Source: Amycolatopsis nivea (GTDB lineage: Bacteria > Actinomycetota > Actinomycetes > Mycobacteriales > Pseudonocardiaceae). Taken from it: 64,000 bases of DNA. Positions 16,162-24,040 of this stretch are shown here, piece after piece. The notes beneath the pieces were generated by a model that saw only the letters and a program-made list of their open reading frames with translations, was not told where the DNA came from and made no database searches. Where the stretch lies: contig NZ_SDLT01000038.1 of assembly GCF_004522235.1 (NCBI RefSeq), positions 1 through 64,000 on the forward strand, read 5' to 3'. The translations under genes were made by a program, and so were the position numbers. Position 1 is the first letter of the stretch, and each line of letters begins with the position of its first letter.

Positions 16162-16560
16162 ATGCCGAAGTACATGCTGCTGCAGACCTACGCCCAGGGC
16201 GAAGACTGCGACATGCCGCTGCCGGAATGGGCCCCGGAGGACATCCGCGCGCACATCCAGTTCCAGCACGTGCTGAACGCCGAGCTGACCGAGGCCGGGG
16301 AACTCGTCGAGGCGGAGGGGCTGGCCGGGCCGGAAGCGGCGAAGACCGTGGTCGCGGACGGCAAGGGCGGCGCGGTCGTCACCGACGGGCCGTTCGCGGA
16401 GGGCAAGGAACTGCTGGCCGGGTACCGGGTGGTGGACGTCGAGTCGGAGGCACGGGCGCTGGAGATCGCGACCCGGGTCTCGGCCGCGCCCGGTCCCGAA
16501 GGCGCGCCGCTGCGGGTGCCGATCGAGGTGCGCCAGGTCATGAGCGCACCGGAGGTGTGA
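16162..16560 (+). CDS. YCII/DGPF-domain protein
   Basis: The 132-residue protein contains the DGPF motif (VTDGPFAEGKELLAGYRVVD) that names this YCII-related family. DGPF proteins are small ferredoxin-like-fold proteins of uncertain activity and are strongly linked to ECF42 sigma factors in genomes. ATG 16162 follows TGGAGGAAACG. Its stop overlaps the sigma start as TGATG (16558-16562), so the two are translationally coupled. Confidence 0.92.
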   Translation: MPKYMLLQTYAQGEDCDMPLPEWAPEDIRAHIQFQHVLNAELTEAGELVEAEGLAGPEAAKTVVADGKGGAVVTDGPFAEGKELLAGYRVVDVESEARALEIATRVSAAPGPEGAPLRVPIEVRQVMSAPEV

Positions 16561-17804
16561 TGCCGCGGGCCGAGGTCGAGGACCTGGTGCGCACGCTCGC
16601 GCCCCAGGTCCTCGCCGTCCTCGCGCGCCGGTCCGGCGATTTCGGCGCGGCCGAGGACGCGACGCAGGAAGCTCTCCTCGCCGCGGTGCAGCACTGGCCT
16701 GCCGAGGGGATTCCGGAGAATCCGCGCGGCTGGCTGCTGCAGACCGCCAGCCGCCGGATCATCGACATCTTCCGCAGCGACCAGGCTCGGCGGCGGCGCG
16801 AGGACACGGTCGCCGCCGAGCCGCCAGGCGCCGAAGTGCCGGATCGGGACGACACGCTGACGCTGTTGTTCCTGTGCGCGCACCCGTCGCTGACGTCGGC
16901 GTCGGCGATCGCGCTGACGTTGCGAGCGGTCGGCGGCCTGACGACCGCGGAGATCGCCAGCGCGTTCCTCGTGCCGGAAACCACGATGGCGCAACGGATC
17001 AGCCGGGCGAAGGCGAAGATCAAGAAGTCCGGGCTGCCGTTCCGGATGCCCGCCGCGGACGAGCGGCAGGCGCGGCTGCGGTCCGTGCTGCACGTGCTGT
17101 ACCTCGTGTTCAACGAGGGCTACACGAGCAGCGGCGGCCGCCGTCTGCACCGCACCGAACTGTCCGCCGAGGCGATCCGGCTGGCGCGGCTGCTGCACGC
17201 CGCGCTGCCGGACGACGGCGAAGCGGCCGGTTTGCTCGCCCTGATGCTGCTCACCGACGCCCGCCGGCCGGCCCGCACCGGACCGGACGGCGACCTCATC
17301 CCGCTCGCCGACCAGGACCGGTCGTTGTGGGACCGTTCGCTGATCCGGGAAGGCGTCGCGCTGATCACCGCCGCGCTGACCCGCGACGGCATCGGCGAAT
17401 ACCGCCTGCAGGCCGCGATCGCTGCGACGCACGACATCGCGTTGCGGGCCGAAGACACCGATTGGCCGCGCGTGCTCACGCTGTACACGCGGCTCGAGGC
17501 CCTGACCGGCAACCCGGTCGTAACGCTCAACCGCGCCATCGCGACTGCGATGGTGCAGGGACCGGACGCCGGGCTGACCATGCTCGCCGGACTCGACGAC
17601 CGGCTCCCTGACCACCACCACCGCCTCGCCGCCGCCCGCGCCCACCTGCTGGAGCTGGCCGGACAACGGGAGGAAGCCGTCCGGCACTACACCGCTGCCG
17701 CCGCCCGTACCGGAAACACCGCTGAACAGCGCTATTTGACGCTGCGCGCGGCCCGTCTACGCGCCGGCCATTCCACAAGTCGCTCGCCGATCGGCACCGA
17801 GTAG
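16560..17804 (+). CDS. ECF42-type RNA polymerase sigma factor with C-terminal extension
   Basis: The 414-residue protein has sigma region 2 (about residues 8-80, FGAAEDATQEALLAAVQHWP, then NPRGWLLQTASRRIIDIFRS) and region 4 (about 105-165, LTTAEIASAFLVPETTMAQR). A long C-terminal TPR-like extension of about 230 residues follows (LTGNPVVTLNRAIATAMVQG). The extension and the DGPF partner upstream are hallmarks of group ECF42, which lacks a classical anti-sigma factor and uses its C-terminal domain for control. It starts at the ATG overlapping the DGPF stop. Targets are probably DGPF genes, including this one. Confidence 0.93.
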   Translation: MPRAEVEDLVRTLAPQVLAVLARRSGDFGAAEDATQEALLAAVQHWPAEGIPENPRGWLLQTASRRIIDIFRSDQARRRREDTVAAEPPGAEVPDRDDTLTLLFLCAHPSLTSASAIALTLRAVGGLTTAEIASAFLVPETTMAQRISRAKAKIKKSGLPFRMPAADERQARLRSVLHVLYLVFNEGYTSSGGRRLHRTELSAEAIRLARLLHAALPDDGEAAGLLALMLLTDARRPARTGPDGDLIPLADQDRSLWDRSLIREGVALITAALTRDGIGEYRLQAAIAATHDIALRAEDTDWPRVLTLYTRLEALTGNPVVTLNRAIATAMVQGPDAGLTMLAGLDDRLPDHHHRLAAARAHLLELAGQREEAVRHYTAAAARTGNTAEQRYLTLRAARLRAGHSTSRSPIGTE

Positions 17805-17834
17805 TATCAGGACACTTCACGAGCGGAGCGCACC

Positions 17835-18227
17835 ATGGCGAGCATCGAAGACGCCCGTCGCCGGACCGGGTACGACGTCACCGAGACGACTGTCGACGAC
17901 GTGCTGTCCGCCCTGCGCTCCGCCGAACCGCCCGTGCCGGACGCCGGGGTCGTCTGGTGGCTGTACGCGGGCCGGAAGCCGCGGACGCCGTACCTGGTCG
18001 CCGGTGTGCGCGGTGCGCGAGGAAGCCTGGCGTGGCACGAAAACGGCGAGACTTTCCTGCCCGCGGACGGCGTCGGCGAGGAGCCGGTCGACTATTACAG
18101 CCTGCAGGGAGCGCACTTCCCGCAGCCGTCCGGGAGCGAGGTTTCCGCCGAGGAAGTGCTGCGCGCCGTGCGGGAACTGTGCGAATCCCAGACACGACCT
18201 GCCTGCGTTTCCTGGAAGCGCGCGTAG
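17835..18227 (+). CDS. Imm1-family immunity protein homologue
   Basis: The 130-residue protein resembles Imm1 immunity proteins of polymorphic toxin systems: YLVAGVRGARGSLAWHENGE in the middle, EPVDYYSLQGAHFPQPSGSE, then VSAEEVLRAVRELCE and a CVSW end. Imm1 proteins usually sit beside deaminase-type toxins, but no toxin gene is next to this one. The neighbours are a sigma factor and an NmrA-like reductase. It may be an orphan immunity gene. ATG 17835 begins MASIEDARRR. Confidence 0.7.
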   Translation: MASIEDARRRTGYDVTETTVDDVLSALRSAEPPVPDAGVVWWLYAGRKPRTPYLVAGVRGARGSLAWHENGETFLPADGVGEEPVDYYSLQGAHFPQPSGSEVSAEEVLRAVRELCESQTRPACVSWKRA

Positions 18228-18248
18228 CTTCTGTCCACAGTGGACTTC

Positions 18249-19085
18249 TTATCGCTCCGGCGCGAAGTCGTCCTTGTGCGCCCGCGCCCACTCGCGGAAT
18301 GACGTCGCCCGTCGCGCGAACCGTTCCACCGTGTTGTTCACCGGCGCAAGGCGGCCCACCGCTGCCTCTTCCACGTCCATCAGGTGCTCCAGGACCGCCG
18401 CTGGCATCCACTCCGGACGCCGCGCCAGCGCCTCGCTCCGCGTTTCGGGCACCACTTCGATCGAGCGACCCAGTTCCTCCGCCAGGGTCTGCACGATCGC
18501 ACGCTGCGTCATCGATTCCGGCCCAGTTACCGTGAGCATCCTGCCCGGATAGCTACGCTCCGTGAGCAGTTTCGCGGCTACCGCAGCCACATCCACCTCG
18601 GCCGTCGGCGTGAACTGCGACTCCGGGGAGAAGAGCCGCACCGGTCCCCCGGCCCGGATCGCCGCACCCCAGTCGCGCCGGGTGTTGCCCATCAGCCAGC
18701 CCGGGTACAGCACCGTGAACGGCAATCCGGACTCCGCCACCGCCATCTCCGCGGGCAAATGCCCCCGCCGGATCGGGTTGTCCGCCGCGCCCTCGTAGAC
18801 GTCCGGCGACGACAGCAACACCACGTACGACACTCCGGCTTTTCGCGCCGCCGCAAGGAAATCCGCCGCGCCGTTCGGTCGTGTCGGATACAGGAAGATC
18901 GCGTCCACACCGCGCAGCGCGTCCTCGAACCCGCCCTCCGCCGTGAGATCCACCGACACCGCGTCCGGCAGATCCAGCGCGGCCGCGTCGCGCGCCGAGC
19001 CGCGCACCTCGTGCCCGCCCTCGCGAAGCGCCCGGACGACCTCGCTCCCGACATTCCCGCGCGCCCCCGTCACCAGGATGGTCAT
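18249..19085 (-). CDS. NmrA-like NAD(P)-binding protein
   Basis: The 278-residue protein is an atypical short-chain dehydrogenase of the NmrA/NAD(P)H-binding group. It has an N-terminal Rossmann motif GARGNVG (residues 7-13) and VVLLSSPDVYEG at the position of the catalytic strand, but no YxxxK pair. Such proteins act as reductases or redox sensors. ATG 19085 follows AAAGGAAG. The AT-rich palindromes at 19103-19134 suggest tight regulation. It is similar in plan to the protein encoded at 58686-59537. Confidence 0.85.
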   Translation of the reverse strand: MTILVTGARGNVGSEVVRALREGGHEVRGSARDAAALDLPDAVSVDLTAEGGFEDALRGVDAIFLYPTRPNGAADFLAAARKAGVSYVVLLSSPDVYEGAADNPIRRGHLPAEMAVAESGLPFTVLYPGWLMGNTRRDWGAAIRAGGPVRLFSPESQFTPTAEVDVAAVAAKLLTERSYPGRMLTVTGPESMTQRAIVQTLAEELGRSIEVVPETRSEALARRPEWMPAAVLEHLMDVEEAAVGRLAPVNNTVERFARRATSFREWARAHKDDFAPER

Positions 19086-19102
19086 CTCACACTTCCTTTG
19101 CT

Positions 19103-19134
19103 GTTAAATTAACTTTGTTCGCAAAGCTATAGCT
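19103..19134. promoter_or_regulatory. Cluster of three short palindromes upstream of NmrA-like gene
   Basis: GTTAAATTAAC (19103-19113), CTTTGTTCGCAAAG (19113-19126) and AGCTATAGCT (19125-19134) are three touching palindromes in an AT-rich patch directly upstream of the reductase gene. The first is 18 nt from its start codon. At least one is likely a repressor site, but no dedicated regulator gene is adjacent. Confidence 0.5.
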
Positions 19135-19257
19135 GTGACTCAGCGCTGTCAACCTCCCGCGTCCGGTACACGACCGGGCGAGATCGTTGTATGGATCGTG
19201 TACGGATCCCGCCGACACTCCGGCAGTTCGATTCGGACGAGTGAAGGGAGATCCGTC

Positions 19258-20466
19258 GTGGTCGGGAATGTGACGGTCCGGCGCACGGTCGCCGCACTGC
19301 TCGCCGCGGGGGCGGTCACCGCAGCAGCGACGCCGGTGAGCGCCGCCGAAGCCGCCGCCTGGCGAGCCGATCTGTCCTCAGTGGACAGTGACGACGTCAA
19401 CGTCGCGGCGGCCAGCGGCACGCTCACGCTGCGAGACGCCGCGTGGAGACCCGCCGACCGGGCCGCGGGCAGCGAGGGCTACCTGCTCTCCGCCGAACGA
19501 CGCCTGCCCGCGCCGGTGAACCGGGTAGCCGCAGAGATCTCCGCCGACGCCCCGCAGGGCACCACGGTCGACGTCGACGTCCGCGGCCGCTCCGGCGCCG
19601 ACGACTGGACCGAATGGACCCCCGCCGGCACCGCACTCCCGCGGGCGGTGAGCGTTGTGCAGACCAGGATCACGCTGTCCAGCACCACCGCCGCCCGCCC
19701 CACCGTGCGCGAGGTCGACCTGACCGGTTCGCTGTCCCCGCAAGCGAACGCCATCGCCGCGTCCACCCCCCTGACCTACACCATCTACGCCACCCGCGAA
19801 GGCCTCACCGGCCACACCACCGCGAACGGCCACGTCATCGCGAGCAACGACCACTTCGTCGCGCTGCCGTCCGGAAAAGCCTTGTCGCCCAAGGGAACCG
19901 GCAACTACACCGTGCGAGTGTGCAAGACGGACAACAGCCGCTGCGAATACGCGCCGGTCTGGGACGTCGGCCCGTGGAACACCAAGGACGACTACTGGAA
20001 CCCGCCCTCGGTGCGCGCGGAGTACAAAGACCTGCCGCAAGGTCAGCCCGAGGCCTACGCCGCCTACCACAACGGCTACAACGGCGGCCGCGACGATCTC
20101 GGGTACAAAGTGGGCAACCCCGCGGGCATCGACCTGGCCGACGGCACCTTCAGCTCGGGAGTCGGCCTGGGCGACAACGGAAACGTGAAGGTCACCTACC
20201 TGTGGACGGGCTCCGCCGCGGCAACGGGTTTGGTGCAAACGGCAGGCGACCCGGTGAACGTCCGGTCGGGCGCGCACACGACCTCGTCGGTGAAGGGCCT
20301 GGCGGCGAACTACGCCAAGGTGAACATCGAATGCTACGTCAACGGGGACTCGGTGACCGGGAAATTCGGGACGAGCAAGATCTGGGACCGGATCGGGCCT
20401 GGGCACTACATCTCGGACACGTATGTGAAGACCGGCTCGGACAAGCCGGTGGCTCCGCTCTGCTGA
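19258..20466 (+). CDS. Secreted protein with C-terminal SH3-like domain
   Basis: The 402-residue protein begins with a Sec signal peptide (RRTVAALLAAGAVTAAATPV, cleavage near SAAEA). The mature N-terminal part, about 40-170, looks like an all-beta carbohydrate-binding or discoidin-like module. The middle contains a Trp/Tyr-rich stretch (DVGPWNTKDDYWNPPSV) seen in some actinobacterial secreted proteins. The C-terminus has a bacterial SH3-like segment (GDPVNVRSGAHTTSSVKGLA). GTG 19258 follows AAGGGAG by 7 nt. A cell-wall-binding role is plausible; no catalytic motif is evident. Confidence 0.75.
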   Translation: MVGNVTVRRTVAALLAAGAVTAAATPVSAAEAAAWRADLSSVDSDDVNVAAASGTLTLRDAAWRPADRAAGSEGYLLSAERRLPAPVNRVAAEISADAPQGTTVDVDVRGRSGADDWTEWTPAGTALPRAVSVVQTRITLSSTTAARPTVREVDLTGSLSPQANAIAASTPLTYTIYATREGLTGHTTANGHVIASNDHFVALPSGKALSPKGTGNYTVRVCKTDNSRCEYAPVWDVGPWNTKDDYWNPPSVRAEYKDLPQGQPEAYAAYHNGYNGGRDDLGYKVGNPAGIDLADGTFSSGVGLGDNGNVKVTYLWTGSAAATGLVQTAGDPVNVRSGAHTTSSVKGLAANYAKVNIECYVNGDSVTGKFGTSKIWDRIGPGHYISDTYVKTGSDKPVAPLC

Positions 20467-20960
20467 GGTCCTGGGGGTGCCGGTGCGGGGTCTGGGGCTG
20501 ACTCCGCACCGGTGGCTCCCGTTCGCGTGTCCGTTCTGCCGAATTGATCGCGGGTTGCCGGTGGACTTCAGACCGGGTCGCGCCAAACGGCTCTGGCCAG
20601 GCCTTCCCGCAGGCCATCGATCGAGCACTCCGCTCCTGGGCAGTTCCTCGCCAACGACCCCGCCGTCGCCAGATTTCGCTCCGAGAACCCCGCCTGCTTC
20701 CCTCGCTCCCGGCGGGTCGCGTCTCCGAATTCCGTTTCCCTGAGCCGTTCTTCGCCCTGTTCCCGCCTCTCCGCAAGCCTTCTCTCCACGCACCGTCCGC
20801 GATCCCTTGGCCCGAGCCGTGTTCGGGAAGCAATCCCCCTCAGCCACCGCGGGAGTCCGGATCCGGGCTCCCGCGGTTTCCACCCGGTTCAGCGACGGTT
20901 TTCCCCTCAACCGCCGGTTAAAGTGGTCTTCGTGCGCTGCCGCAGCCGAGGGGATCCGCC
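20467..20960. other. Non-coding gap with one terminator-like hairpin
   Basis: These 494 bases hold no frame with convincing coding character; the open frames are Pro/Ser/Arg-rich and lack ribosome binding sites. The only clear structure is the hairpin at 20847-20876. The ribosome binding site of the trypsin gene (GAGGGGATCC) lies at the right edge. Confidence 0.6.
20847..20876 (+). terminator. Hairpin followed by TTT
   Basis: CCGCGGGAG pairs with CTCCCGCGG around a 12-nt loop and TTT follows. It may end transcription from the secreted-protein gene or lie in the leader of the trypsin gene about 85 nt downstream. Confidence 0.45.
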
Positions 20961-21719
20961 ATGCCACGCCGATTCGCATTCATCGTCGCCGTCGTCCTGT
21001 CCGTCATCAGCCTGAGCACATCCGCCGCCGGGGCCGTCCCGAGCGTCATCGGGGGAGAAAAAGCTTCCCTGGCACAACATCCGTACGCGGTGTACTTAGT
21101 GGACAGTCACGGAACCCAGTTCTGCGGCGGCGTCATCGTCAGCCGCACCGCGGTCGCGACCGCCGCGCACTGCGCCGCCACCGTCCCGACCGGCGAACTC
21201 CGCGTAGTCGCCGGACGGGAAGACAAACGCACCCAAGACGGGGTCGTCCGCGCGGTCTCCGCCGCCTGGCAACACCCGGGTTTCCGTACCCCGCAACAAG
21301 GTTCGGACATCGCCGTCCTGACCGTCCGCGGCTCGCTCCCCTACCGCCCCGCCGACCTGGCCCGCGATCCGAGCCGCTACCCCGCCGGAACCAACGCCAC
21401 CGTCCTAGGCTGGGGCCGAACCGCCGACGGCGGCGACCGGTCGGACTACCTGCGCCAAGCCACCGTCCCCGTGGCCGACGACTCCTTCTGCCACACCGCG
21501 TACCCGGAATACTCCGCGACAAGCATGCTGTGCGCCGGCTACCCGAACGGCGGCATCGACGCCTGCAAAGGAGATTCCGGAGGCCCACTGGTAGTCGGCG
21601 ACACGGTAGTAGGCATCGTCTCCTACGGCGACGGCTGCGGAAAGCCCGGCAAACCCGGGATGTACACCAGGGTGACGTCCTTCGCCGACGACATCGCCGC
21701 TCACGCCGGACTCAACTGA
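20961..21719 (+). CDS. Secreted trypsin-like serine protease (S1)
   Basis: The 252-residue preproprotein has a signal peptide (residues 1-25, ending SAAGA) and a short activation segment before VIGGEKAS. The S1 catalytic triad is His70 (TAAHC), Asp116 (SDIAVL) and Ser206 (GDSGGP). Asp200, six residues before the serine, matches the S1-pocket aspartate of trypsin, so cleavage after Arg or Lys is expected. Cysteine pairs fit conserved disulfides. ATG 20961 follows GAGGGGATCCGCC. It stands alone between two non-coding stretches. Confidence 0.95.
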   Translation: MPRRFAFIVAVVLSVISLSTSAAGAVPSVIGGEKASLAQHPYAVYLVDSHGTQFCGGVIVSRTAVATAAHCAATVPTGELRVVAGREDKRTQDGVVRAVSAAWQHPGFRTPQQGSDIAVLTVRGSLPYRPADLARDPSRYPAGTNATVLGWGRTADGGDRSDYLRQATVPVADDSFCHTAYPEYSATSMLCAGYPNGGIDACKGDSGGPLVVGDTVVGIVSYGDGCGKPGKPGMYTRVTSFADDIAAHAGLN

Positions 21720-22134
21720 ACCCGCGCGCCCAACCGACACCCCATTGCCCGGACCGACGCTCCTGTCCGCCACGGCGAATTGTCAGTGCGCGGAAACCTC
21801 TCATGCGACACCGCAGCAAGTCCATTCTGAGGCAGGTTCTCCACCGTCTGTCACACGTCGAACGCACGGCCCCGGCGATCGCCACAACCCCGTGACGCAC
21901 ACCGACGACCGAACCGGTTCGCTCCACACGGAAGGAACAGCAGAACCCACGCGACTCCCTGAGCGAGGCAAGGTAAAGTCCGAGGCATGACGTCGCCGGA
22001 GGCCAGCAGACGGTAGCCGCCCAGCAGCAAGCTGGGCGGCGGAGTGACGGATGCCGGACTTGCTGCCGGATTGGGCTGACCAGCGAAAGCTTCACACAAA
22101 CGCCGTGCTGTCGAGTTGTGCCCTGAGCAGGTTC

Positions 22135-22178
22135 TCGTGAGTGTTGACCCCGGTTCTAACCGGCGTCAAAACTCACGA
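22135..22178. repeat. Palindromic element B, copy 2
   Basis: TCGTGAGTGTTGAC at the left end pairs with the matching right end at 22158-22178 around the loop TTCTAA, with two or three mismatches. The sequence is clearly related to the perfect copy at 5956-6003 (shared TCGTGAGTGT and CCGGTT), including the loop. Here it lies in a long non-coding region rather than at a gene end. Confidence 0.7.
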
Positions 22179-22299
22179 CTGCCAAGCGCACCGACGGCAT
22201 AGTCGGCCAGCCAGCGCCAAGCCTGCGCACGGTGGCCACACCGTGGTGAAGTCTGACGCCGCAGGCAAACCTCGCCATTCGATACGCGTTCTGGCGAAC

Positions 22300-22735
22300 G
22301 CTTGGGCACAGCAGAGCCGCTGGCAAAGCACACTCGGCCCCACGGCACCGCCAAGCGGGCTCAGTGCCACGGCACCGCGGGCAAGGCACTCTCGCACGCG
22401 GAGCACCGCTGGCAGAACGTGCCTGGCACCGCGGGCAAAGCACACTCGGCACCGCAGCACCGCCGAACGAGATCGGCACCGCAGCACCGCTGGCAAACTC
22501 GCTCGGCATCACAGCACCGCCGAGCGAGCTCGGCATCGCGGGCAAAGCACGCTCGGCACCGCAGCACCGCCGAGCGAGTTCGGCGCCGCAGTACCGCGGA
22601 CGAAACGCGCTCGGTGCCACAGCACCGAGTGAGCTCGGCACCACGGCACCGCAGGCGGAACGCGCTCGACACCGCAGGACCGCTGGCCGAACACGCTTAG
22701 CACCGCAGCACTTGGGCGAAGCCTGCTCGCAAGCC
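22300..22735. repeat. Low-complexity GCACCGC-type repeat
   Basis: About 435 bp are built from degenerate 20-27-bp units around CTCGGCACCGCAGCACCGC, alternating with GGGCAAAGCACACTCGGCA. Units vary by substitution and small indels. No unique spacers exist, so it is not CRISPR. Long open frames crossing it are artefacts of the absence of stop codons in the repeat. It is unlike the 30-bp array at 366-629. Confidence 0.7.
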
Positions 22736-22894
22736 GCCACGCCGCGGCAAAGTTGCGCCCAGCGCACGTGCATCCAAGCAACCAGGCCACCGCGCGTGCT
22801 ACTGCCCGCGAGCCCAAGGCACCCCACTCCGCAAACGAACCGTCCTCAATCCTCTGGCGTCCCAGACGTCAACAGCCGTTCGGAGTCGATTCCC

Positions 22895-23992
22895 TTGCCT
22901 CCCATCATTTTCCTCCTAGCCAGCGCAGTATTTGCCCAAGGAACGTCCGAGTTCGTCCTCTCCGGGCTCCTCCCCCAGATCGCCTCGAGCACCGGCGTCT
23001 CGCTCGGCACCGCCGGGTTGCTCACGTCTCTCTTCGCGACCGGAATGGTCGTCGGCGCGCCGGTTCTCGCGATGCTCGGCAGCAAACTCCCCCGCAAGAT
23101 CGCGCTCATCAGCTTCCTCGGGCTCTTCGCAGCAGTTCACGTAGTCGGTGCGCTCACCACCGACTTCCCACTCCTCCTGGTAACCCGGGCCCTCGCGGCG
23201 TTCGCCAACGCTGGGTTTCTCGCGATAGCGCTTGCGTCGCTGCCGTCGCTCGTCGCGCAGGACTCCGTCGGGCGGGCGACTTCCGTGTTGCTGTCCGGTG
23301 TCACGCTCGCGTGCATCGTCGGCGTTCCGGCCGGGACGGTGCTCGGGCAGTACGCCGGGTGGCAGGCAGCGTTCTGGGCTATCGCGGCGATCACGGGCGT
23401 GGCCGCCGTCGCGCTAACGGCAGCGAAGTTCGACAACCCGCCAGCCACAAGCCCGGTGTATCGCGAGTGGCGGGTCCTGGCGCAGCCGCGCGTCGTGGTC
23501 ACCGTCGGCAAGGGGGTTCTCATCAACGGCGGTACCTTCGCGGCCTTCACCTACCTCGGCACGATGACCGCCCCCTCCGAATGGGTTCCGGTCGTGCTGG
23601 CGGTGTTCGGGGTGGGGTCGTTCGTCGGCGTCACGATCGCGGGCAAGGCGGGGCCGCGGATCCTCAAAGCGGGCACGCTGGTGCTGACCGCCGGGTGGGT
23701 GGCGGCGTTCTTCGCGGCGCAGAGTCTTCCGGGGCTCATCGCCGCCGCGTTGCTCACCGGGGCGATGGCGTTCGGCGTCGGGTCCGCGTTGATCGCTGCG
23801 ATCGTCACGTCTGCCAGCAATGACGCGCCGCGAGTAGCCGGGGCGATCGCGACTACTGCGTTCAATCTCGGCGCGGTGGTCGGGCCTGCGGTGGCGGGGG
23901 CCGTCGTCCTCGACGCGGCGCATGCGCGTGCGGCGTTCTGGGTCAGCGCGGCCTTTACTGCCGCTGCGGTGTTGTTGAGGGTCAAGAAGTAG
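22895..23992 (+). CDS. MFS exporter of the Cmx/CmlA chloramphenicol-efflux type
   Basis: The 365-residue DHA1-family drug/H+ antiporter has about 12 hydrophobic segments. It opens with PPIIFLLASAVFAQGTSEF and continues SGLLPQIASSTGVSLGTAG and VVGALTTDFPLLLVTRALAA, very close to the Cmx-type exporters of actinobacteria. A role in chloramphenicol or related drug efflux is inferred from family likeness only. The TTG start at 22895 is preceded by CGGAG and gives the family-typical N-terminus; a longer frame runs into the repeat and is not credible. A hairpin separates it from convergent enolase. Confidence 0.88.
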   Translation: MPPIIFLLASAVFAQGTSEFVLSGLLPQIASSTGVSLGTAGLLTSLFATGMVVGAPVLAMLGSKLPRKIALISFLGLFAAVHVVGALTTDFPLLLVTRALAAFANAGFLAIALASLPSLVAQDSVGRATSVLLSGVTLACIVGVPAGTVLGQYAGWQAAFWAIAAITGVAAVALTAAKFDNPPATSPVYREWRVLAQPRVVVTVGKGVLINGGTFAAFTYLGTMTAPSEWVPVVLAVFGVGSFVGVTIAGKAGPRILKAGTLVLTAGWVAAFFAAQSLPGLIAAALLTGAMAFGVGSALIAAIVTSASNDAPRVAGAIATTAFNLGAVVGPAVAGAVVLDAAHARAAFWVSAAFTAAAVLLRVKK

Positions 23993-23997
23993 AGAAA

Positions 23998-24027
23998 GGC
24001 GGCCCGGGCGAGAGGGCCCGGGCCGCC
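23998..24027 (-). terminator. Terminator between exporter and enolase genes
   Basis: GGCGGCCCGGGC (23998-24009) and GCCCGGGCCGCC (24016-24027) are 12-bp perfect arms around a 6-nt loop. Read on the minus strand, TTTCTCT follows, so it fits best as the enolase terminator. It may also stop the convergent exporter transcript. Confidence 0.8.
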
Positions 24028-24040
24028 TCAAAAAACCAGC

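Larger units (their letters stand above)
21720..22894. other. 1.2-kb non-coding region with repeats and hairpins
   Basis: I find no credible gene here. Open frames on both strands are Cys/Arg/His-rich by-products of the repeat at about 22300-22735. Other structures are a 10-bp-arm hairpin at about 22016-22041 (GCCGCCCAGC, AGCAA, GCTGGGCGGC) and palindromic element B copy 2 at 22135-22178. The right edge holds the weak ribosome binding site of the exporter gene starting at TTG 22895. Confidence 0.65.

Noticed and set aside
20477..20921. Short plus- and minus-strand frames between the SH3 protein and trypsin genes
   Set aside because: They are Pro/Ser/Arg-rich, have no ribosome binding site and do not resemble a family.
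22300..22735. Possible CRISPR array
   Set aside because: Units are degenerate and contiguous without unique spacers of constant length, and no cas gene is present. The same holds for the array at 366-629.
22156..22827. Cys/Arg-rich frames over the GCACCGC repeat on both strands
   Set aside because: They exist only because the repeat lacks stop codons. No ribosome binding site or domain is present and all frames show the same low complexity.
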